Part shown: positions 1 through 5,289 of the stretch, in pieces
Layout: each line of letters begins with the position of its first letter
How positions within the stretch are numbered: position 1 is the first letter of the stretch
Source: Propionibacteriaceae bacterium
GTDB taxonomy: Bacteria > Actinomycetota > Actinomycetes > Propionibacteriales > Propionibacteriaceae
Direction: 5' to 3'
Length of the DNA: 7,002 nt
NCBI GenBank assembly: GCA_024636075.1
Contig: JAGXHS010000120.1
Location: 1 to 7,002 of the forward strand
Translations under genes and position numbers: made by a program
Notes under the pieces: generated by a model
Database searches by the model: none
What the model was told of the DNA's origin: nothing
Seen by the model: only the letters and a program-made list of their open reading frames with translations

Positions 1-966
1 GAGCGTGAGCGCCGCGCCCGCACCGCCCGTCAGGTCGTCCTCGGTCGTGCCAGCAGCGAGGGTCTGCGTGACATCCACGCCATCACCGGCCTGGCTGAGG
101 CCGCCCACCTGGACGGGATGCTGAACCGGATCGCCGACATCCTCGCCCATCAAGGCGACACCGACGATCGCCAGATCCGCCGCTCCAAAGCCCTGGGCTG
201 GCTGGCCTCACCAGCACGCGCACTCCAGCTCCTGCAACACCACATCACCGATCCCAACCCCCTGCATGACAGCGACCCCCTGAATGACAGCGACCTGCGC
301 CACGTCGACGGCCCCCTTCACGACCACAACCCGGACCACAGACTGTGCGGCACTGTGACGGTCGATCCGGCACGACTGCTGCCCCCGGTGACGCTGTACC
401 TGCACCTCTCCGAGGAGTCGCTGACCGATCCCGCCACGGGCGTGGTGCGGGTCGAGCAGCTGTCACCGGTGACCGTCGGCCATCTGAGTGAGCTGCTCAG
501 CAACTGCCGGGTCACCGTCCAGCCCGTGATCGACCTGAACGATGTGACACCGGTTGACAGCTACGAAATCCCCGAACGTATCCGTGAAGCGGTCCAACTC
601 ACCCGCCCGGTCGAAACGTTCCCCTACTCGTCGCGATCAGCCCGATCCTGTGACCTGGACCACACCACAGCATGGACTTCGAACGGACCACCCAACAAAA
701 CCGGTATCGACAACCTCACCCCACTCTCCAGAAAAGTGCACCGCGCGAAAACCCATGCCTTCTGGCGGATCCGACGCAGCAACCACGGCGACCACGAATG
801 GACCACTCCCGCAGGGCAACGATTCACCCTGCATGCCGACGGCACCACCACGCCCGCCGAGCGATACTCAGCCATGGAAGACCGGCTACGGCAGATGATG
901 GTCACACTGCCGAAACCCAACGGCAGGCTCGACCAGCGCATCGACGTCGTCCACCCACGGCACTAG
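1..966 (+). CDS. DUF222 / 13E12-type HNH endonuclease domain protein (5' partial)
   Basis: The reading frame is open from base 1 to the TAG at 964-966, so the gene starts left of the window. The ATG at 118 is internal. The first part (codons about 20-80, with a helical RRSKALGWLASPARAL stretch) looks like the DUF222 region found in multicopy actinobacterial 13E12-family proteins. The C-terminal part is an HNH nuclease module. Its core is CDLDHT at codons 217-222 (H221), then DNL (N238), then VHRAKTH with H247, so the three signature residues are present. The paired zinc-type cysteines seen in many relatives are reduced to one (C217): FPYSS replaces a Cys-containing turn and LSRKVH replaces LCxxHH. 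Cys-poor versions are, as far as I recall, common in this family. Between the two halves lies an Asp/His/Pro-rich linker with a small tandem repeat. Members are presumed metal-dependent DNA nucleases of unknown role, often scattered through a genome like mobile or repeated elements. Confidence 0.88.
   Translation, partial: ERERRARTARQVVLGRASSEGLRDIHAITGLAEAAHLDGMLNRIADILAHQGDTDDRQIRRSKALGWLASPARALQLLQHHITDPNPLHDSDPLNDSDLRHVDGPLHDHNPDHRLCGTVTVDPARLLPPVTLYLHLSEESLTDPATGVVRVEQLSPVTVGHLSELLSNCRVTVQPVIDLNDVTPVDSYEIPERIREAVQLTRPVETFPYSSRSARSCDLDHTTAWTSNGPPNKTGIDNLTPLSRKVHRAKTHAFWRIRRSNHGDHEWTTPAGQRFTLHADGTTTPAERYSAMEDRLRQMMVTLPKPNGRLDQRIDVVHPRH
257..292 (+). repeat. 18-bp tandem duplication in the HNH gene linker
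   Basis: Bases 257-274 and 275-292 are adjacent direct copies of an 18-base unit (ACCCCCTGCATGACAGCG in the first copy) that differ at one position (C265 versus A283). The duplication is in frame and adds six residues, giving DSDPLHDSDP-like wording in an acidic linker between the DUF222 and HNH parts. A looser third echo (LHDHNP) follows about 10 residues later without clear DNA identity. It looks like a recent slippage event in a disordered linker. Confidence 0.85.
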
Positions 967-969
967 ACT
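941..969 (+). promoter_or_regulatory. Predicted promoter of the serpin gene
   Basis: TCGACG at 941-946 (4 of 6 bases match TTGACA) and TAGACT at 964-969 (TAnnnT type) are separated by exactly 17 bases. The -10 box uses the stop codon TAG of the upstream HNH gene as its first three bases, so the promoter lies inside and across the end of that gene. A start site about 7 bases downstream would leave a leader of roughly 18 bases that contains the GGAGG at 986-990. The same CTAGACTCGTC core occurs before ribF. Confidence 0.5.
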
Positions 970-994
970 CGTCCCCCAGGACGATGGAGGCGCG

Positions 995-2254
995 ATGAGG
1001 ACCTTCCCAATGGTGCTCGGGTTGCTGTTGGCGGTGACGATCACCAGCTGCGGAACAGAACCGCGGGCCGAGGAGTTGGGCTCCGATGCGGCCATCCTGC
1101 GCCTTGACCCCGGCCAGGCGCCAGCCACTGACGACGTGGTGTCGCACTGCGAGAGCCTTGGGCTCGACGTGTTGCGGGCCGGCGGGGAGAAGAATGTGGT
1201 GTTCTCGCCGTCATCGGCTTGCACCGCGTTGGGCACGTTGACCGCTGGCACCAGCGGGGTGGCCCGTACTGAATTGGAAGCCCTGCTCGGAGCGTCGGGG
1301 GAGGATCTGCAGCGCTCCTTCAACGCGCTGCTCACAGACCTGAACGGCTACGAGGCCGACCCCGCCACCGTGAACTCCGACGAGATTCCCGAACGACCCG
1401 TGCTGCACCAGGCGAACAATGTCGTCATCGACCAGGGCTTCGAGGTGCAGCCCGGCTATCTCGATGCGCTGCGCCGCTACTATGACTCCGGCATGCAGCG
1501 CGCCGAGCTGGACGGCTCGGAGGGCAAGGCCGTGTTGGATGCCTGGGTGAAGCAGCACACCGGCGGCCGGATCGAGAAATCCGCCATCACGGCGGATCCG
1601 TCACTGCGGCTGGTGCTGCAGGATGCGGTGCTGTTTGCCGCGCAATGGGCCCAACAGTTCGACGAAGGCGCCACCCGACCGATCGACTTCACCCGTGCGG
1701 ACGGCGAACAGGTCAGCGTTGACGCCCTGTACGACACCCGTGACCTGAGCTACGCCACCGGGCAGGGATGGCAGGCGGCGATCGTGCCTTTCAGCGAAGG
1801 CTTCGAGGCGATGCTCGTGCTGCCTCCCGCCGATCAGCCGAACGCCATCATCGATGACGCGTTGCTGGACCAACTGCGGACCACCCTGACGACCGAGCAG
1901 GTGGCCCTGACAATGCCCAAGTTCCGCTTGTCGTCGGTCACGGACGTGCGACCCGTGCTGAGGGCGGCCGGTGTTCAGGCCATTTTCGACGACTCCCAGG
2001 ACCCGCTGCGCGGCATCAACCCCACGGCTGCGTTGTACGTCCACGACATCGTGCAGCAGGCCACGATCGACGTCGACGCGGCGGGGGCGGTGGCAGCGGC
2101 TGTCACCGAGATATCGGTGCGGGAGACCTCGGTACCGGTGTCCGAGGTGGAGCTGCGGCTCGACCGGCCGTTCATGATGACGATCGTGCGCACCGGCACC
2201 AACCTGGGTTTGTTCCAGGTCGCGGTGCGCGACCCCGCAGTCAGCGACAGGTGA
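995..2254 (+). CDS. Serpin-family serine protease inhibitor, predicted lipoprotein
   Basis: This 419-residue protein has near-complete serpin architecture. The start ATG follows GGAGG (986-990) by 4 bases. Residues 1-19 form a lipoprotein signal peptide: Met-Arg, a hydrophobic run, then ITSC with C19 as the lipid-anchored residue. Serpin landmarks follow in order: NVVFSPSSA at 67-75 (equivalent to N49/S53/S56 of alpha-1-antitrypsin), the helix-D-type TELEALL region, FAAQW with the breach Trp at 218, AMLVLPP, VALTMPKFRL, the hinge VDAAGAVAAAVT at 360-371, and the C-terminal DRPFMM...GLF...VRDP. The reactive loop lies at about 362-391. The small hinge residues (G364, A365, A367-A369, T371) fit an inhibitor able to insert its loop, although Glu is missing at P17 and P13. 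By loop counting P1 would be near T378, but the loop is about 3 residues longer than antitrypsin, so this is uncertain. The likely role is to trap proteases at the cell surface. Target unknown. A lipoprotein gene follows 45 bases later, probably in the same transcript. Confidence 0.93.
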   Translation: MRTFPMVLGLLLAVTITSCGTEPRAEELGSDAAILRLDPGQAPATDDVVSHCESLGLDVLRAGGEKNVVFSPSSACTALGTLTAGTSGVARTELEALLGASGEDLQRSFNALLTDLNGYEADPATVNSDEIPERPVLHQANNVVIDQGFEVQPGYLDALRRYYDSGMQRAELDGSEGKAVLDAWVKQHTGGRIEKSAITADPSLRLVLQDAVLFAAQWAQQFDEGATRPIDFTRADGEQVSVDALYDTRDLSYATGQGWQAAIVPFSEGFEAMLVLPPADQPNAIIDDALLDQLRTTLTTEQVALTMPKFRLSSVTDVRPVLRAAGVQAIFDDSQDPLRGINPTAALYVHDIVQQATIDVDAAGAVAAAVTEISVRETSVPVSEVELRLDRPFMMTIVRTGTNLGLFQVAVRDPAVSDR

Positions 2255-2299
2255 CAGTGCCCGCACCGTGTGCCTGGACACACCCGAAAGGAGATCCCG

Positions 2300-3078
2300 A
2301 TGAACGCCCACCGCCTCGTCCTTGTCCTTGCCATCGCCGGAGCCGGTCTGCTCGTCCCTCTGGCCGGCTGCGCCGGGGAGGCGACCGCTCCTGGGAGTGC
2401 GGCCTCCCAACCGTCGAGCAGCAGCCCGGTCACCGCGTCGTCGAGCACGCCGGCTCTCCCCTCGCCCAGCGAGACCACCGGCTCAAGCCGGGTGCTGGAT
2501 GTGTCCGCGCTTGAGTCCGGTGCCGCGCCGGGCCTGGCCTACGCCGACCTGGGCTACATCAGGGGCCTGCAACGGGGCGGCACCATCCACACCGCCGATG
2601 GCGACGAGGTTCCCTTGCCGCCCTTCGCGCTCAACCAGTTCGTGCCGTTCGGCACCGGCTGGGGCGGGTCGGTGGCGTCTACTCCATCGACGAGTCCAAG
2701 CCCGGCTCCTGCAGCCGAATGCTGCTCAGGCCGGCTCAGCAGCTGATGTGGAAGACCTGCGACTACACACTCGGCGCGATCGACCCTGACGGCAAGAACC
2801 TGGTCGGGCTGCCGGCCTACCTCGACGGCTTCGGCCCCGAGACGCTCGCCATCCTCTCGATGGATGACGGCACACCGGTTCACTCCTGGGGCAGCGCCCC
2901 GGGCCCCGCCTTCTACTTCGACCAGGTCTGGGAGAACACCGAACACCTGCTGATCCGGACCTACCAGCAGGGCGAGTGGGCCATCGTCCGAGTAGGCCTG
3001 GACGGAACGCTCGAGTACGCCGTCGCCCCAGTCGCTGGCTCGGACTTGAACGCGCCGTTCCTCCTGCAGTCCCGCTAG
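2300..3078 (+). pseudogene. Beta-propeller-like surface lipoprotein, reading frame broken near 2670
   Basis: The ATG at 2300 follows AAAGGAG (2287-2293) by 6 bases. The N-terminus is a clear lipoprotein signal (MNAHR, hydrophobic run, LAGC lipobox with C23), then a Ser/Pro/Thr-rich linker of about 40 residues typical of surface-tethered proteins, then a folded segment (YADLGYIRG, GGTIHTADGDEV, FVPFGTGW). This frame stops at 2744-2746. From about 2670 the next frame reads on sensibly (VYSIDESKPG, WKTCDYTLG, AIDPDGKN, LAILSMDDG, WAIVRVGLDG) to the TAG at 3076-3078. These short DPDG and LDG strand-turn motifs resemble secreted propeller-like proteins of Actinobacteria. One missing base in the G-rich run at about 2660-2675 would reconcile the two halves into roughly 259 residues. 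Relatives as I remember them are longer, so a larger internal deletion is also possible. It may be a true pseudogene or a sequencing error. Function not known. It probably shares a transcript with the serpin. Confidence 0.7.
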
Positions 3079-3157
3079 GTCAATTGGCCTTTCAGGGATC
3101 TGGCGGTGCTTCCCACCCCCGCATTGGCCATGGCCCGGACCCCTTGGACTTATTCAT

Positions 3158-3168
3158 CTAGACTCGTC
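3158..3168 (+). promoter_or_regulatory. Predicted -10 region of the ribF promoter
   Basis: CTAGACTCGTC here contains TAGACT at 3159-3164, a TAnnnT-type -10 box 30 bases before the ribF start codon. The 11-base core is identical to the one before the serpin (963-973). A good -35 at 17-18 bases is not evident (CCGGAC/CGGACC at 3135-3141), so the call rests on the -10 and its position. Confidence 0.45.
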
Positions 3169-3194
3169 GGGGCATCGGCGACGGAGGACAGCAC

Positions 3195-4085
3195 GTGACA
3201 CGGACGATCGTGGCGATCGGCAACTTTGACGGAGTGCATTTGGCTCACGTCGAGATGCTGCGCAACGCCCAGGCGCTGAACGACCAGTTGCCGCTGGTGG
3301 TGGTCACGTTCTGGCCGCATCCGGCGAGCGTGTTGCGTCCCGGTCACCAACCCAAGCTGCTGACCAGCTTGGCTGATCGGTTGGAGCTGCTGCGGGCAGC
3401 CGGGGCCCACGAAGTGCGGGTGGTGCAGTTCACCGAGGATGTCGCGACATGGAGCCCGTCCGAGTTCGTCCGCCGAGTGATCGCACACCTCGACCCCGCC
3501 CACGTGGTCGTGGGTCGGAACTTTCACTTCGGTCACAAGGCCAGTGGCGACGTCGACACGCTGCGTGAGTTGGGCGCTGGACGTTTCCAGGTGAGCGCGA
3601 TCGACCTGGTGCGCATCGACGGCTTGAACACCTGTTCCACCCTGGTCCGTGAGGCATTGGACGGTGGTGAGGTGGCTTGCGCGGCTCGACAGCTCGGCCG
3701 CGAGTTCCGGGTCCGTGGTGTGGTGGTGGTCGGCGATCAGCGGGGCCGCGAACTCGGCTACCCTACGGCGAACCTGCCGGTTCCTGGTGAAATGGCGGTG
3801 CCAGCCGATGGGGTGTACGCCGGGTGGTTGTCACGACTCGATGATCCGCAGTCCGCTCGGCTGCCAGCGGCGATCTCGGTAGGCACCAACCCCACCTTCT
3901 ACGGCCACGAACGACGGGTGGAGAGCTACGTCCTCGATCGAGACGATCTGGAACTGTACGGTCGCGAGATCGCGGTCGATTTCGTGCAACGGTTGCGCGG
4001 ACAGGTCAAGTTCGACGGCGTCGACGCCTTGATCGACCAGATGCACAGCGACGTCGACGCGGCGCGCGGCCTCCTGCTGGGCTGA
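3195..4085 (+). CDS. ribF: Bifunctional riboflavin kinase / FAD synthetase
   Basis: RibF phosphorylates riboflavin to FMN and adenylates FMN to FAD in the cytoplasm. The start is GTG at 3195, 6 bases after GGAGGA (3183-3188). An in-frame TAG at 3159 with no other start codon between leaves no earlier choice. The N-terminal FMN adenylyltransferase module shows GNFDGVH at 9-15, TFWPHP at 38-43, VGRNFHFG at 106-113 and CSTLVREAL at 147-155 (usual form SSTxIRxAL). The C-terminal riboflavin kinase module shows GRELGYPTANL at 184-194 with the PTAN metal/nucleotide motif, ADGVYAG at 204-210, SVGTNPTF at 228-235 and RRVESYVLD with the presumed catalytic Glu at 243. The protein is 296 residues, close to the usual 300-330. 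It begins directly at the first beta strand, without the short N-terminal extension seen in many actinobacterial homologues. Oddity: the nucleotidyltransferase HxGH signature reads HLAH (15-18). The stop codon lies 3 bases from that of the convergent GNAT gene. Confidence 0.95.
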   Translation: MTRTIVAIGNFDGVHLAHVEMLRNAQALNDQLPLVVVTFWPHPASVLRPGHQPKLLTSLADRLELLRAAGAHEVRVVQFTEDVATWSPSEFVRRVIAHLDPAHVVVGRNFHFGHKASGDVDTLRELGAGRFQVSAIDLVRIDGLNTCSTLVREALDGGEVACAARQLGREFRVRGVVVVGDQRGRELGYPTANLPVPGEMAVPADGVYAGWLSRLDDPQSARLPAAISVGTNPTFYGHERRVESYVLDRDDLELYGREIAVDFVQRLRGQVKFDGVDALIDQMHSDVDAARGLLLG

Positions 4086-4088
4086 GGA

Positions 4089-4598
4089 TCAGCCAGCGAG
4101 CAGACTCTTGCGGAAGATCGCGTAGTGACTGCTGACTTGGGACGGGTCAGTGACCTGGTGTTCGTCGGGATCCTCCATGAACAAGTGGTGGCCGGTGGGG
4201 GAGTACCCCAGATTCAGGAACAACGGAATGGCCTTCTCGTTGTTCGGGTCCACCGCCAGATACACCTGCGAGTATCCCGCTTCCTGAGCGCGTGCCTCCA
4301 GCCAGCGCCACAGCAGTCGTCCCGCGCCCTGGCGGCGGGCCTTTTCATGGACCCACAAATTCTTCAGCTCGGGAGTGAGTTCCTCGTCCACGAAATCGAG
4401 GAATCCGGAGCCGACGATGACGCCCTCCACCTCGACGACCGCGAAGATGCCGGTGCCCTGCTCCTGCTCGTCGAAGCGTTTGCGTGCCAACTCCAGCTCC
4501 GGGCGGGGTTCCCCGGATTCCAGGGTCTCCAGATCATCAGCAACAGCACGGCGCGCGCTGACCCGTTGCTGACCCGAAGTGGGCCTCGTCGATCCCAT
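4089..4598 (-). CDS. GNAT-family N-acetyltransferase
   Basis: This 169-residue protein has the GNAT fold pattern. It would transfer acetyl from acetyl-CoA to an amine on an unknown substrate, in the cytoplasm. Motif A is clear: beta-4 LWVHEKA (81-87), then RRQGAG at 88-93, which fits R/QxxGxG for pyrophosphate binding of CoA, then an alpha-3 helix. Motif B follows with VYLAVDPNNEKAIPLFLNLGY (112-132; Asn120 and the LGY end typical). Earlier strands are FAVVEVEG (52-59) and IVGSGFLDFV (61-70). I place the start at the ATG at 4598, which has GAGGAG (4604-4609) 5 bases upstream. An in-frame TTG at 4625 would add nine residues and would read through that binding site, so it is less likely. The gene converges on ribF and diverges from rpsO, breaking an otherwise co-directional housekeeping cluster. 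RimI-like protein acetylation is possible, but no residue decides it. Confidence 0.88.
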   Translation of the reverse strand: MGSTRPTSGQQRVSARRAVADDLETLESGEPRPELELARKRFDEQEQGTGIFAVVEVEGVIVGSGFLDFVDEELTPELKNLWVHEKARRQGAGRLLWRWLEARAQEAGYSQVYLAVDPNNEKAIPLFLNLGYSPTGHHLFMEDPDEHQVTDPSQVSSHYAIFRKSLLAG

Positions 4599-4624
4599 CG
4601 TTTGCTCCTCAGCTCGGATACTCA

Positions 4625-4630
4625 AATGTA
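4625..4630 (-). promoter_or_regulatory. Possible -10 box of the GNAT gene
   Basis: On the minus strand the hexamer reads TACATT (TAnnnT type), 26 bases ahead of the chosen ATG, a distance like those seen for the serpin and ribF -10 boxes. No convincing -35 is visible at 16-18 bases. Confidence 0.28.
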
Positions 4631-4714
4631 ACCACGGACATCAACCAGCGGCGAGGCTTTGTCCAGACCGCACGCCCGGACGCGCTCGATTCGCTCGCCG
4701 AACAACCCGACTGG

Positions 4715-4720
4715 TAGCAT
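4715..4720 (+). promoter_or_regulatory. Possible -10 box of rpsO
   Basis: TAGCAT preceded by TGG (TGGTAGCAT) resembles an actinobacterial -10 with an upstream TG element. No -35 match lies at 17-18 bases. Transcription from here would give an rpsO leader of about 86 bases that contains the stems annotated at 4734-4797. Confidence 0.4.
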
Positions 4721-4733
4721 CAGATTGCCGTTT

Positions 4734-4805
4734 GATCGGCCGCGATCTTGTAAGAGTCCCCTGGCGCACAGAGCTGGGGACGTCGCGCAACGGACTCGAA
4801 GGGAG
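4734..4805 (+). promoter_or_regulatory. Structured rpsO leader, candidate S15 autoregulatory element
   Basis: The leader holds a 5-bp hairpin GATCG/CGATC (4734-4738 with 4743-4747, loop GCCG) and a 6-bp stem GTCCCC/GGGGAC (4756-4761 with 4776-4781). It also holds a competing 6-bp pairing GAGTCC/GGACTC (4754-4759 with 4792-4797) that uses the same left arm and ends directly before the ribosome binding site AAGGGAG (4799-4805). S15 represses its own mRNA through unrelated leader structures in several bacterial phyla. Assigning this element to that role is inference. Confidence 0.4.
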
Positions 4806-4812
4806 CACGTCA

Positions 4813-5076
4813 ATGGACGCTGCTGAGAAGAAGAAGATTGTTGAAGAGTACGCAACCGCACCCGGCGACACTGGTTCCCCGGATGTCCAGGTGGCGCTGC
4901 TGACGAAGCGAATTTCCCATCTGACTGAACACCTGAAGGAGCACAAGGGCGACCATCACAGCCGCCGCGGGCTCATGCTGATGGTCGGTCAGCGTCGTCG
5001 CCTGCTCAACTACGTCGCCAAGAACGACATCGAGCACTACCGTCAGCTCATTGGCCGCCTCGGTCTGCGTCGCTGA
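4813..5076 (+). CDS. rpsO: 30S ribosomal protein S15
   Basis: This 87-residue protein matches S15 (usual length 88-89) along its whole length. S15 is a primary 16S rRNA-binding protein of the small-subunit platform, needed for S6/S18 joining. Conserved stretches are GDTGSPDVQVALLTKRI (18-34, first helices), HLKEHKGDHHSRRGL (40-54, the RNA-contacting loop with the HHSRR signature), and GQRRRLLNYVAKND (59-72), ending in YRQLIGRLGLRR. The start ATG at 4813 follows AAGGGAG (4799-4805) by 7 bases. Upstream in-frame codons as far as 4579 run through the GNAT promoter region and are not part of the protein. pnp follows in the same direction 213 bases downstream, with no strong terminator between them. 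This matches the conserved rpsO-pnp transcription unit. Confidence 0.97.
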   Translation: MDAAEKKKIVEEYATAPGDTGSPDVQVALLTKRISHLTEHLKEHKGDHHSRRGLMLMVGQRRRLLNYVAKNDIEHYRQLIGRLGLRR

Positions 5077-5218
5077 CACCACAACAAACCCGAGCCAACC
5101 GCTCGCCCGCGTCGTCGCCCACCGCGTTGACGCACTGGCAGTCCCAAGGTGAGGTGTTGGTCCTCGGTAGTGGCACTCGGGTTATCCAAAACGATCCCCC
5201 GCGTGCCTCGATCGGAGA

Positions 5219-5284
5219 CCGACCCACCTCTGGGCAGCTGGTGAGCGAGACTCCTGTGTGGGTGGTTGGCCCAACACGAAGGAG
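5219..5284 (+). promoter_or_regulatory. pnp leader hairpin and ribosome binding site
   Basis: Bases 5219-5229 can pair with 5260-5269 to form a 10-bp stem with a single bulged C (5225) and two G-U pairs, closing a 30-base loop. It ends 8 bases before the GAAGGAG (5278-5284) that precedes the pnp ATG by 5 bases. An alternative small hairpin, GTTG-GCC-CAAC (5265-5275), reuses the right arm, so the two structures exclude each other. In E. coli, PNPase controls its own synthesis through an RNase III-cut leader hairpin. A similar role here is inference. Confidence 0.4.
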
Positions 5285-5289
5285 ATCCC

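Noticed and set aside
118..966. ATG at 118 as the start of the HNH gene
   Set aside because: The frame is open and DUF222-like all the way back to base 1, and no ribosome binding site precedes 118.
1601..2410. A 269-codon open frame on the minus strand opposite the serpin
   Set aside because: The serpin frame carries the family motifs throughout. This frame is rich in Arg/Gly/His shadow composition and has no supporting start site.
2655..2680. Programmed -1 frameshift to join the two lipoprotein frames
   Set aside because: No slippery heptamer in the right phase and no clear downstream stem. Surface lipoproteins are not known to need it. A lesion or error is simpler.
2322..2789. A 155-codon + frame across the lipoprotein gene
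   Set aside because: It is Arg/Pro-rich shadow sequence with no binding site. The other two frames carry the signal peptide and the folded-domain motifs.
3105..3117. Small hairpin GGTG-CTTCC-CACC after the lipoprotein as a terminator
   Set aside because: Only four base pairs and no T-run follows. Not enough to call termination.
3126..3135. Perfect palindrome GGCCATGGCC between the lipoprotein and ribF
   Set aside because: A single 10-bp palindrome in GC-rich DNA with too little loop for an RNA hairpin. No second copy and no link to the promoter spacing.
4599..4625. TTG at 4625 as the GNAT start
   Set aside because: The ATG at 4598 has a well-placed GAGGAG, which would be inside the coding region if TTG were used. 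The possible -10 box also overlaps the TTG.
4579..4812. An N-terminal extension of rpsO (165 residues in all)
   Set aside because: S15 homologues start at the MDAAEKKK-type residues. The upstream part overlaps the GNAT start and promoters, and a good binding site precedes 4813.
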